Below are positions 1 to 7,747 of a stretch of 64,000 nucleotides of DNA, one piece after another; within the stretch, counting starts at the first letter, position 1; every line of letters begins with the position of its first letter. The DNA is taken from the NCBI RefSeq assembly GCF_014486695.1, contig NZ_JACTAB010000001.1:496001-560000 (forward strand). Direction: 5' to 3'. The position numbers were made by a program, and so were the translations under genes. The DNA comes from Flavobacterium buctense (GTDB taxonomy: Bacteria; Bacteroidota; Bacteroidia; Flavobacteriales; Flavobacteriaceae). Below the pieces are notes generated by a model. It had not been told where the DNA came from and did no database searches. It was given only the letters and a program-made list of their open reading frames with translations.

Positions 1-2190
1 CGCGGCCATTAAGGAAAACTGCAAAGTTCTCGGAATCGGCGTGGCGGTTAAAGTTAAGGTATCTACATTCGCAGCAATCGTTTTGAGTTTGTCTTTGACG
101 TTGACACCAAACTTTTGTTCTTCGTCTACAATCAGCAAACCTAAATCTTTAAAGACTACATTTTTGTTGACCAATTGGTGCGTTCCAATGATAATATCCA
201 ATTTTCCGGAAGCTAGTTCTTCCAGCGTTTGTGCTTTTTGTTTGGCGGTTCGGAATCGGTTTAAGTAACCCACGCGAACCGGCATTTCTTTTAATCTTTC
301 GGTAAAAGTTCGGTAATGTTGGTAAGCCAAAATGGTTGTCGGTACCAAAACAGCGACTTGTTTGCTATTATCTACCGCTTTGAAAGCCGCACGAATAGCG
401 ACTTCCGTTTTTCCGAAACCTACGTCGCCACAAACCAGTCGGTCCATTGGGCGGTCTTTTTCCATATCGGCTTTGACGTCTTGCGTTGCCGTGATTTGAT
501 CGGGTGTATCTTCGTAAATGAACGAGCTTTCCAATTCTTTTTGCAAATAACTATCGGACGCAAACTGGAATCCTTTTTCCAATCTTCGCTTGGCGTATAA
601 TTGAATTAAATTGAAGGCAATGTGTTTGACACGCGCTTTGGTCTTTTGTTTTAAAACTTTCCAAGCATTCGATCCGAGTTTGTATATCTTCGGTGGCGTG
701 CCGTCTTTGCCGTTGTATTTCGAGATTTTATGAAGCGAATGGATACTGACGTAAACAATGTCGTTATCGGCATAAACGAGTTTTATTGCTTCCTGTGTTC
801 TGCCTTCGACTTGAATTTTTTGCAAACCGCCAAACTTCCCGATGCCGTGGTCAATGTGGGTTACATAATCGCCAACCGATAATGAATTGAGTTCTTTTAA
901 AGTCAGCGTTTGCTTTTTAGAATACCCGTTTTTGATGGTGAATTTGTGGTAACGCTCAAAAATCTGATGGTCAGTGTAGCAAGCGATTTGGTTTTCTTCA
1001 TCGATGAAACCTTGGTACAAAGAGGAAACTATCGTGTGGTATTGCTTGCGGATGTTCTCGTGGTTTTCTTCGTCTAAACTTTCAAAGATATCGTGAAAAC
1101 GGTTGGCCTGACCTTCATTGGCACAGTACAAATAATTGGTGTAGCCGTTGAAATGATTGTCGCTCAAATTGTTCAACAACAAATCAAATTGCTTGTTAAA
1201 CGAAGGTTGAGGTTGTATGTGAAACTCGAAAGTTTTAGTGGTTTTGAATAAAGGTTTGTTAGACAATTCTATAATGGAAAAATCTAACGCTTTGCGTAAA
1301 AACCCTTCTTGGTTTAAGAATAAATGCTCGGGTGAAGCATGTTTAACGTCTTTAGAAAGTTTGTCAAATGTTTCGATGGCTTTGCCAAAAAGTTTGTCCA
1401 ATTGGGATGTCAGAAACTCAGTATTTTCAATACACAATACGGTTTTATCGCTGATGTAATCGAGGAAACTTTCGCGGTTTTCTTTGATGAATTTATTTTC
1501 TAAATTAGGGATGATGGTAATCTTGGTTTGCTTTTCTACCGACAATTGGGTAGCGACATCAAAGGTTCTAATACTATCAACTTCATTGCCGAAAAATTCT
1601 ATACGATACGGATTGTCATTGGAAAACGAAAACACATCCAAAATACCGCCACGAACAGAAAACTCTCCCGGTTCGGTGATAAAATCTACGCGTTTGAATT
1701 CGTATTCAAATAAAACTTCGTTGATAAAATCGATGGAAACATTATCGCCATCCGCTACTTTTAAAGTGTTTTTATCGAGTTCTTTTCGAGTGACTACTTT
1801 TTCAAAAAGTGCTTCGGGATACGTGACAATGACAGCCGGTTTTTTACGGGAATTGATTCGGTTTAAGACTTCGGAGCGCAATAAAACATTGGCGTTGTCG
1901 GTTTCTTCTATTTGGTAAGGACGGCGATACGAACTTGGGTAAAACAGTACGTCATGGGCGCCAATCATTTGCTCCAAATCGTTTAAATAATAAGCGGCTT
2001 CTTCTTTTTCATTCAGAATAAGCAGAAAAGGTTTTTCACTTTTCTTAAAAATAGCCTGAAAAACAAAGGATAGCGACGAACCCAAAAGTCCTTTTAACTG
2101 AATTTTAGCCAAAGGAGCTTCAAGACTGTCCGCTATTTGTTTGACTTTCGCCGAATGGAAATAACTGTTATATAAAGAGTTTTGACTCAA
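1..2190 (-). CDS. mfd: Transcription-repair coupling factor Mfd (3' end cut by window edge)
   Basis: About 730 N-terminal residues of Mfd, the ATP-driven translocase that removes RNA polymerase stalled at DNA lesions and recruits UvrA. Visible in order: the UvrB-like N-terminal region (YPSSYRRPYQ, GEFSVRGGILDVF), the RNA-polymerase-interaction region (VGDYVTHIDHGIGKF), Walker A (GDVGFGKTEVAIRA), the DEEQ motif II (DEEQKFGV) and motif III (TLTATPIPRTL). The rest of the helicase lies beyond base 1. The reading frame is closed by TAA two codons upstream of TTG at 2190-2188, and no ATG follows for more than 200 bases, so TTG is the likely start, giving MSQNSLYNSYF. The gene begins 3 nt after the stop of the lipoprotein gene upstream and probably shares its transcript. 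Identification is firm; the start is inferred. Confidence 0.95.
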   Translation of the reverse strand, partial: MSQNSLYNSYFHSAKVKQIADSLEAPLAKIQLKGLLGSSLSFVFQAIFKKSEKPFLLILNEKEEAAYYLNDLEQMIGAHDVLFYPSSYRRPYQIEETDNANVLLRSEVLNRINSRKKPAVIVTYPEALFEKVVTRKELDKNTLKVADGDNVSIDFINEVLFEYEFKRVDFITEPGEFSVRGGILDVFSFSNDNPYRIEFFGNEVDSIRTFDVATQLSVEKQTKITIIPNLENKFIKENRESFLDYISDKTVLCIENTEFLTSQLDKLFGKAIETFDKLSKDVKHASPEHLFLNQEGFLRKALDFSIIELSNKPLFKTTKTFEFHIQPQPSFNKQFDLLLNNLSDNHFNGYTNYLYCANEGQANRFHDIFESLDEENHENIRKQYHTIVSSLYQGFIDEENQIACYTDHQIFERYHKFTIKNGYSKKQTLTLKELNSLSVGDYVTHIDHGIGKFGGLQKIQVEGRTQEAIKLVYADNDIVYVSIHSLHKISKYNGKDGTPPKIYKLGSNAWKVLKQKTKARVKHIAFNLIQLYAKRRLEKGFQFASDSYLQKELESSFIYEDTPDQITATQDVKADMEKDRPMDRLVCGDVGFGKTEVAIRAAFKAVDNSKQVAVLVPTTILAYQHYRTFTERLKEMPVRVGYLNRFRTAKQKAQTLEELASGKLDIIIGTHQLVNKNVVFKDLGLLIVDEEQKFGVNVKDKLKTIAANVDTLTLTATPIPRTLQFSLMAA

Positions 2191-2193
2191 AGC

Positions 2194-2820
2194 TTATTGA
2201 CGTGGTTTTAAATTCGGGTCCGGAGTAGAAGGAATGGCTCTGCTGGTATCCAGCATGCGCAACATATCATTTTCGCCGTCTTCAATTTTGATATTGCTCT
2301 TGCGGGTAATTTCGTCGAGTTGAAACTGTAAAGAAGCCACTTCAACATTGATTTCTTGTACTAGTTTTATAATTTTTGCATCCGGAATTTGTTGCAGATT
2401 GATGAAAAGATTAATGGAGTTAATTTTGGTATTGATGGTGGCAATTCTGCTCTTGACTTCCGGCACTGCAAACATCACCGGAATGTTGTTGTTCAAATCG
2501 GCTGCTTTTTTGGAAAGTGTTTTGGCTTTGGCTTTAAAAGCACCAATACTGCTTTTGGGTTTTTGCCCTAACTCATTTAAAAACACGCGCCATTCTGTCC
2601 AACTGGAAGTAAGCGAACGAGCCGTTTCATTGGTAAGTTGGGTGTTGAAATCCCAACCTTTATTAATGTTGTTGAAAATGACTTCTTGTTTCTTAGCTTC
2701 TTTTTCCTGTTGCAATAGGCGGATTTTTGGATCTTCCTGACAGGACACGAGCGTCAGCGAACTGGCGAAGCAAACCAAACACAGCAGCATTAAAACCAAA
2801 GTAGAAAAACGTATCTTCAT
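2194..2820 (-). CDS. Lipoprotein of unknown function
   Basis: A 208-residue protein. I start it at the ATG at 2820 because it gives a clean lipoprotein signal (MKIRF, hydrophobic core, lipobox LTLVSC). The open frame extends to 3003 but that part reads as unlikely coding sequence and overlaps the tdh promoter. The mature part is helical and charged (RLLQQEKEAKKQE), suggesting short coiled coils; no catalytic motif is visible. It sits 3 nt upstream of mfd, so the two are probably co-transcribed, though no functional link is known to me. The family is not recognised; probably an exported, membrane-anchored protein of Flavobacteria. Confidence 0.75.
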   Translation of the reverse strand: MKIRFSTLVLMLLCLVCFASSLTLVSCQEDPKIRLLQQEKEAKKQEVIFNNINKGWDFNTQLTNETARSLTSSWTEWRVFLNELGQKPKSSIGAFKAKAKTLSKKAADLNNNIPVMFAVPEVKSRIATINTKINSINLFINLQQIPDAKIIKLVQEINVEVASLQFQLDEITRKSNIKIEDGENDMLRMLDTSRAIPSTPDPNLKPRQ

Positions 2821-2908
2821 TAAAATCAATTTAAGTCGTAAAGGTACAAAGGTAAAAGGAAAGTTCAGTATGAAGTAGTTAAAGCGATTGTAATTTTTTG
2901 GAAAACAT

Positions 2909-2944
2909 TTTGTCCGATTAAAAGTAGCGAAAACGTTATCTTTG
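2909..2944 (+). promoter_or_regulatory. Bacteroidetes-type promoter of tdh
   Basis: TATCTTTG at 2937-2944 matches the Bacteroidetes -7 element TAnnTTTG exactly. A TTTG that could act as the -33 element ends near 2912. Transcription would begin near 2950, leaving a leader of roughly 57 nt before the tdh ATG. Confidence 0.6.
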
Positions 2945-3006
2945 CAGGACAAAACACCCGAGTCGCAGACGAACTGTATGTAGCGTAGCGGAATAAAACA
3001 CACTAA

Positions 3007-3945
3007 ATGAGTACTAAAATCCTAATTATTGGTGCTTGCGGACAAATTGGAACCGAGCTTACCAAAAAACTAAGAAGCATTTACGGCGTTGACAATGTCA
3101 TTGCTTCCGACATTCGAAAACTGAATATTGATATCGTCAACGAAGGCATCTTTGAAGTAGTGAATGCTTTAGATTATAATCAAATTGAGCATTTAATAGA
3201 ACAATACCAAATCACCGATGTTTATTTGATGGCCGCATTATTGTCGGCAACGGCTGAGAAGAATCCGGCTTTTGCTTGGGATTTGAATATGAATTCGCTT
3301 TTCCACGTTTTAAATTTGGCTAAAGCCAAAAAAATAAAAAAGATATTTTGGCCTTCCAGTATTGCGGTTTTCGGACCTACAACGCCAAGAATCAACACAC
3401 CACAATACACCATCATGGAACCGACGACGGTTTACGGCATCAGCAAACAAACCGGGGAAAGATGGTGTGAATACTATCATAATATTTACGGTGTTGATGT
3501 GCGAAGCATTCGTTATCCGGGTTTAATCAGTTGGTCAACTGAACCTGGTGGAGGAACCACGGATTATGCGGTAGACATCTACCACAAAGCATTGAAAGAC
3601 GGTAAATATGAATGCTTCCTTTCAGAAGATACTGCTTTGCCGATGATGTATATGGATGACGCGATTCGGGCAACGATAGAAATTATGCAAGCGCCGAGTG
3701 AAAACATTAAGATTCGCTCTTCGTATAACTTGGCCGGAGTAAGCTTTACTCCTAATGAAATCGCCGCCGAGATCAAAAACCACATTCCTGATTTTACCAT
3801 TTCCTATAAACCTGATTTCCGACAAAAGATTGCCGACAGTTGGCCCGCTTCTATTGATGACACTGCAGCGCAAAAGGATTGGAATTGGAAACATAAATTC
3901 GACTTAGCTTCCATGACGGTTGAGATGTTAGAGAATCTTAAATAA
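3007..3945 (+). CDS. tdh: L-threonine 3-dehydrogenase, SDR (epimerase-like) type
   Basis: A 312-residue cytosolic NAD-dependent enzyme of the extended short-chain dehydrogenase family. It oxidises L-threonine to 2-amino-3-ketobutyrate, the first step of threonine breakdown to glycine and acetyl-CoA. The N-terminal Rossmann glycine motif is GACGQIG (residues 9-15), the catalytic pair is in YGISK, and substrate-loop segments PSSIAVFGPTTP and YPGLISW are characteristic. Length and sequence closely resemble the structurally studied Flavobacterium frigidimaris enzyme as I remember it. It has its own promoter and a strong terminator, so it appears monocistronic. Confidence 0.93.
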   Translation: MSTKILIIGACGQIGTELTKKLRSIYGVDNVIASDIRKLNIDIVNEGIFEVVNALDYNQIEHLIEQYQITDVYLMAALLSATAEKNPAFAWDLNMNSLFHVLNLAKAKKIKKIFWPSSIAVFGPTTPRINTPQYTIMEPTTVYGISKQTGERWCEYYHNIYGVDVRSIRYPGLISWSTEPGGGTTDYAVDIYHKALKDGKYECFLSEDTALPMMYMDDAIRATIEIMQAPSENIKIRSSYNLAGVSFTPNEIAAEIKNHIPDFTISYKPDFRQKIADSWPASIDDTAAQKDWNWKHKFDLASMTVEMLENLK

Positions 3946-3947
3946 TA

Positions 3948-3980
3948 AAAAAACGCTACTCAAAAAAGTAGCGTTTTTTA
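3948..3980. terminator. Bidirectional terminator between tdh and the globin lipoprotein gene
   Basis: Stem AAACGCTACT / AGTAGCGTTT with a short A-rich loop, an A-run before and a T-run after it, so it can end transcripts from both convergent genes. Confidence 0.85.
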
Positions 3981-3998
3981 TTTGAAGTGGGTTTGCCA

Positions 3999-4583
3999 TT
4001 ACTGAACAATCGGATCTCTTAAAGATTCTAATACCACTACGATATCAGCATACAATTGGGTATTAGCCGCTACACCATTTTGATTGGCTGCTGCACCAAC
4101 ATAACCCACAAACTTCGTATAATTAGCATCGGTAGAAGTGGTGCCCATTCTTGGGTTTAAAGACGGGTTGTGTGCCGTTACCATATCCAAACCTGAGTAG
4201 GTATTTACCGCATTAGTTCCTCCGGTGTTGAAAGAGAAGAAGTCGGTTAGGTTGTCTACCAATATGGCTAAGTTGGTTGTGTTTCCAGCCGTTACTTCGC
4301 CTAAAATTGGGGCAAAGTGTGCGCCTAAATTGCCTGAAGCACCGGCTTGTACATCTGCTACGATTAAGCCTACGGTTGTGTTAACGACTTTGCGGTAACT
4401 TAAACGACCTTGTTCAATCATTTGTCCCGGATTATCAGGATCGGCTACCATGGTTGTTCCGCCTAATCTTTCATAGATGGAAGGAGTTGCTGGCGGTGTT
4501 GAATCATCATCACTGCTACAAGAAGTGAAGACCATCGCTCCGAAGACTAAAGCACTTAGTGCTAATTTTGAATACTTTTTCAT
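3999..4583 (-). CDS. Truncated-haemoglobin-like lipoprotein
   Basis: A 194-residue lipoprotein (MKKYSK, lipobox VFTSC, then SSDDD acidic tether). After the tether comes SIYERLGGTTMV, the entry motif of group 1 truncated haemoglobins. Further on, LTDFFSFNTGG and the block YSGLDMVTAHNPSLNPR resemble the F-helix region of that family, in which the His of the AH pair is the proximal haem ligand. The globin is therefore probably anchored in the cell envelope, unlike ordinary cytosolic truncated globins. An HMA-like protein gene lies 18 nt upstream on the same strand, probably in one transcript. Haem binding is inferred, not shown; the distal residues are not obvious. Confidence 0.65.
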   Translation of the reverse strand: MKKYSKLALSALVFGAMVFTSCSSDDDSTPPATPSIYERLGGTTMVADPDNPGQMIEQGRLSYRKVVNTTVGLIVADVQAGASGNLGAHFAPILGEVTAGNTTNLAILVDNLTDFFSFNTGGTNAVNTYSGLDMVTAHNPSLNPRMGTTSTDANYTKFVGYVGAAANQNGVAANTQLYADIVVVLESLRDPIVQ

Positions 4584-4601
4584 AATGATATAATTTGAAG
4601 A

Positions 4602-5030
4602 TTAATTAAAAATTCCTTGAATAAATTTGCTGAATTTGTATTTGTAGCTGTCTTTTTCCATCACAGGACAAACTTGTTTCGCAGCCAAACTCGGTGGTAA
4701 AATAAAGCGTTCAGCTTTGAAATTGCCTTTGCTCATTAATTCGTCGTAGACTTTTTTAGAGTCGGCGATGGTGTTGTCGTGAAAATAGACCACTACATTA
4801 TTTTTAACGATAATGTCACTTTTAACGCCTTTAATGCTGTGAAGTTTTTGCTTGATGGCAACAGTGCTAAGGGAATCAAAGGGTTGGTCAAAATCGATGC
4901 GGCTGATTTGTATCGTGGCATTTTCAACAGGTTTGGCATTGGCGATATGATAAACCAAGATGCCAAATAGCAGAACGACTATACTAAGTACGCTCCAGGC
5001 TATCTTTTTTATGGTTTTGTTAATTTTCAT
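4602..5030 (-). CDS. Membrane-anchored protein with HMA-like (ferredoxin-fold) domain
   Basis: A 142-residue protein from the ATG at 5030 (an upstream in-frame ATG at 5057 would add MRETKNNEY). One N-terminal transmembrane segment (residues about 8-28) is followed by a domain with the beta-alpha-beta rhythm of heavy-metal-associated domains (QISRIDFDQPFDSL, IKGVKSDIIVKNNVVVYF), but without the usual N-terminal CxxC pair. A single Cys occurs late, in KQVCPVMEKD. It probably forms an operon with the globin-like lipoprotein 18 nt downstream. Function unknown; a metal- or haem-handling partner is a guess. Confidence 0.6.
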   Translation of the reverse strand: MKINKTIKKIAWSVLSIVVLLFGILVYHIANAKPVENATIQISRIDFDQPFDSLSTVAIKQKLHSIKGVKSDIIVKNNVVVYFHDNTIADSKKVYDELMSKGNFKAERFILPPSLAAKQVCPVMEKDSYKYKFSKFIQGIFN

Positions 5031-5094
5031 ATACTCATTGTTTTTTGTTTCCCTCATTTACGAAGTGATTTCATTTATGGTTTTTTCAAAGCGA

Positions 5095-5135
5095 AAAAAA
5101 AATCAAAAAGCGCTACATATGGCAGTAGCGCTTTT
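5095..5135 (-). terminator. Rho-independent terminator downstream of the 41-residue membrane peptide gene
   Basis: Perfect 11-bp stem AAAAGCGCTAC / GTAGCGCTTTT (5106-5116 with 5125-5135) with an 8-nt loop. Read on the minus strand it is followed by a long T-rich tract, the expected polarity for the gene ending at 5202. Confidence 0.75.
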
Positions 5136-5201
5136 CTTAAAAAAAAACAAAAACAAAACGAACCTAATGTCTAGTGTAGTAGGTTGTTGTCTTTAGCTTG
5201 A

Positions 5202-5327
5202 TTAGTACAAACTATTTTTTGATACGGGAGCAAAGAGGGCTAGGTAAGTAGCCAAAAAAAGCAGCATAATGAGTACCAAGAATGCAATTGTCCCGAACAG
5301 TACGTTGATTTTTTTGTTGTGGTCCAT
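5202..5327 (-). CDS. Small membrane protein, 41 residues
   Basis: A short frame encoding MDHNKKINVLFGTIAF, then an uninterrupted hydrophobic segment (about residues 8-34, LVLIMLLFLATYLALFAP) and a polar tail ending in KNSLY. Positive N-terminus plus a single transmembrane helix gives an inside-in topology. A strong minus-strand terminator lies about 65 nt downstream, the two flanking genes are on the same strand, and nothing else explains the gap, which supports a real gene. No homologue comes to mind; function unknown. Conservation would decide whether it is expressed. Confidence 0.55.
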   Translation of the reverse strand: MDHNKKINVLFGTIAFLVLIMLLFLATYLALFAPVSKNSLY

Positions 5328-5401
5328 AATCATAGAATTGGGGTTCTTGTTCTCATGTACGAGAAAAGAAAGATCATGGATTTGAAGGAGTTAGAAAAAA
5401 A

Positions 5402-5896
5402 TTATCTTTTTTCTTTCAGAGTGGAAATGAGTTTGTCTTCGATAGGTGCTTTTGCTTTTAAGACTTCCTCTATGTTGTCATTAGGAATGGTCATGGAAAG
5501 GACATAATGTTTGATTTTCCATTGGCCATTGATTAAAACCATCACACCCGAACCGCGACAGATTTTCATTTGCGTATTCAATAACTCATCAAACCAAGCG
5601 ATTTTTTTATCGTCACTGAAGTAAATGTTTCTCTCTAAAGCCGTAAAGTTCCATGCTTTTCCTTTATCGAAATAAGGTTTGGCAAAGGCTTTGAAATCGG
5701 TTTTGTTCCAATTCTCGGTGGCATCCGTGCCTATGAAAATAGATTCTTCGGCCATGGCGTCAAAATAGTTGTTGAAATTGGCTTCCGAAGCGGCTTTGTG
5801 CCAGGCGTCTAAAATAGTAGATATTTGTTCTTTCTCTTGTGCATTTGACACTGAGAAACTGAAAAGAGAGACCAAAAGAAGCAAGATATTTTTCAT
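5402..5896 (-). CDS. Exported SnoaL/NTF2-like protein
   Basis: A 164-residue protein with a Sec signal peptide (MKNILLLLVSLFSFSVSNAQ, cleavage after NAQ). The mature part follows the pattern of the SnoaL/DUF4440 NTF2-like fold: a first helix (ISTILDAWHKAASEANFNNYFDAM), then IFIGTDATENW, FDELLNTQ and a final GQWKIKHYVLSMTIPND strand. Such proteins are small alpha-beta cones that bind or turn over small molecules; the ligand cannot be told from sequence. On the minus strand TACTTTTG lies about 35 nt upstream of the ATG and is a plausible -7 element. Confidence 0.75.
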   Translation of the reverse strand: MKNILLLLVSLFSFSVSNAQEKEQISTILDAWHKAASEANFNNYFDAMAEESIFIGTDATENWNKTDFKAFAKPYFDKGKAWNFTALERNIYFSDDKKIAWFDELLNTQMKICRGSGVMVLINGQWKIKHYVLSMTIPNDNIEEVLKAKAPIEDKLISTLKEKR

Positions 5897-5981
5897 TGTA
5901 GCGTGTTTTAGACCGTTGTAATCAAAAGTAAATATACGATTTAGTGTTTATTTAGCCGATTACTTTTTGTAATTTTATAAG

Positions 5982-7583
5982 ATGAATAAAGAGCTAGATA
6001 TGAAAAACAAACAGTGGTTAGGAGTGCTTCTTGTGGTATTGGCACTTGGTTTTTCTTTAACCAGTTGGTATTGCGCTAAAAAAGAAGAGAAAGCAGTACT
6101 GACAAAAAGTAAGTTTAAAACGGAAGATTTTGCTTTGTCCTTCGACAGTACGCAAGTAGCCGTTTTTTATGCCAAATACCCAAAGTTGGTTTTATATAAA
6201 AAACAAACCATTACCCTTTATCGCAATAACCAATACAACTTTATTTGGTATGACAAAAAAGGCCGAAAAGAAACCGCCGAGGTCATTTATAATAAGATGA
6301 ACAATTTGTTTGAAGAAGGTGTTCAGGCTAAAGTTCCTTATAAAGACATTTTGGATGGGCTATTCCAAAAGACTACTTCAAAACCCAACTTGGATGTTGA
6401 ATTATTTCTAACCAATTATTATTTCTATTATACCAATAAAGTACTGCAGGGGATTGATGAAACCAAAGTTGAAGAGTTGGGTTGGTATTTGCCACACAAA
6501 AAGCAATCCTATGTTGACTATCTAGATTCTTTGTTGGTTGACCCAAAACTCATTGACAACAAAGAGCAATTGATAGGTCAATATTATAAGTTAAAAAGTG
6601 TTTTACAAAAATACCGCACCATTGAAAAGAGCGGTGGTTGGAGTACTATAACAACCCCTGAAGAATTCAAACAATTAAAACCGGGAGACAGTTCTGATTT
6701 GGTTTTGCAAATCAGAAGCCGTTTGTTTTTGACTAGTGATATTGAAAGCGATTCTAAAAGTGCGGTTTATGATGAATCCTTACAACAGGCCGTTTTGAAA
6801 TACAAACAACGCAACGGGTTTTCCGGCGATAAAATCATTTTGCCTAAACACATTGCCGAAATGAACGTGCCCATCAGTGACCGAATCAAAACGATAATAG
6901 TCAACATGGAGCGTTGTCGTTGGATTTCTACTGATTTAACTAAATCCAAAGAGCTTATCGTGGTTAATATTCCTTCTTATCGCCTGACCTATTTTAAAGA
7001 AGGAAAAGCGGCTTTGGTTTCTAATGTGGTAGTGGGAACAGCTTTAAACAAGACCGTTATTTTTAGTGGGATGATGAGTTACATTGTTTTTAGTCCGTAT
7101 TGGAATGTGCCCACGAGCATTAAGAATAAAGAAATTCTTCCGGCGATTAAAAAGAACAAAAACTATTTAGCCAAACACAATATGGAGTGGAAAGGCAATA
7201 TGATTCGACAAAAACCCGGACCGAATAATTCCTTAGGTTTGGTGAAGTTTTTATTCCCAAATTCGAACAACATCTATCTGCATGATACACCGGCGAAGAG
7301 CTTGTTTAGTCAAGAGAAAAGGGCTTTCAGTCATGGCTGTATTCGGGTGGAGAAGCCTAAAGAGTTAGCCAATATGATTTTACAAGACGACCCGAGTTGG
7401 TCGCCCGAAAAAATTGATGCTGCTATGAACGGTAAAAAAGAAAAGTGGTATACTTTGAAGAACAAAATCCCGGTGTATATTGGTTATTTTACTGCTTGGG
7501 TGGATGATGAAGGCGTGGTTAATTTCTACAAAGACATTTATGATAGGGACAATGCTTTAGCGATGTTGTTGTTGGAGGAGTAA
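5982..7583 (+). CDS. L,D-transpeptidase, YcbB/LdtD type
   Basis: A 533-residue periplasmic enzyme expected to form 3-3 cross-links in peptidoglycan or attach proteins to it. An N-terminal signal anchor (about residues 14-30) precedes a scaffold region, a peptidoglycan-binding-like stretch (LKPGDSSDLVLQIRSRL, about 230-300) and the YkuD catalytic domain, whose active-site motif SHGCIRVEKP contains the nucleophilic Cys; IYLHDTP supplies the conserved His. Domain order and the long loop before the catalytic motif match the LdtD group. An ATG 18 nt downstream (6000, MKNKQW) is an alternative start. Monocistronic by position. Confidence 0.9.
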   Translation: MNKELDMKNKQWLGVLLVVLALGFSLTSWYCAKKEEKAVLTKSKFKTEDFALSFDSTQVAVFYAKYPKLVLYKKQTITLYRNNQYNFIWYDKKGRKETAEVIYNKMNNLFEEGVQAKVPYKDILDGLFQKTTSKPNLDVELFLTNYYFYYTNKVLQGIDETKVEELGWYLPHKKQSYVDYLDSLLVDPKLIDNKEQLIGQYYKLKSVLQKYRTIEKSGGWSTITTPEEFKQLKPGDSSDLVLQIRSRLFLTSDIESDSKSAVYDESLQQAVLKYKQRNGFSGDKIILPKHIAEMNVPISDRIKTIIVNMERCRWISTDLTKSKELIVVNIPSYRLTYFKEGKAALVSNVVVGTALNKTVIFSGMMSYIVFSPYWNVPTSIKNKEILPAIKKNKNYLAKHNMEWKGNMIRQKPGPNNSLGLVKFLFPNSNNIYLHDTPAKSLFSQEKRAFSHGCIRVEKPKELANMILQDDPSWSPEKIDAAMNGKKEKWYTLKNKIPVYIGYFTAWVDDEGVVNFYKDIYDRDNALAMLLLEE

Positions 7584-7610
7584 GGGATAAGTAAAAAGGG
7601 ATAAGAGAAA

Positions 7611-7736
7611 AGCCCTTCGACAGGCTCAGAGTGACAGCGTGCGTTTGTATTGTTTTTAGTTTTTATAGAAGATTTACTTTATTCAACAAAAACCAATTGA
7701 TTATGCTGTTGTCAACCTGAGCTTGTCGAAGGGCTT
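7611..7736. repeat. Inverted pair of a dispersed CCCTTCGACA-type repeat
   Basis: AGCCCTTCGACAGGCTCAGA (within 7611-7636) and the inverted copy CTGAGCTTGTCGAAGGGCTT (within 7709-7736) face each other between the convergent transpeptidase and ammonium transporter genes. Another CCCTTCGAC core occurs near 18270. Such elements are common between genes in Flavobacterium genomes. Here the pair could also form a long-looped hairpin acting as a shared terminator. Confidence 0.7.
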
Positions 7737-7747
7737 CTGAAGTTTGT

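Noticed and set aside
2821..3003. N-terminal extension of the lipoprotein to 3003
   Set aside because: It overlaps the tdh promoter, puts the signal peptide 61 residues inside the protein and has no plausible start context.
5319..5507. Plus-strand frame antisense to the NTF2-like gene
   Set aside because: It runs against a clear minus-strand gene and has no recognisable features.
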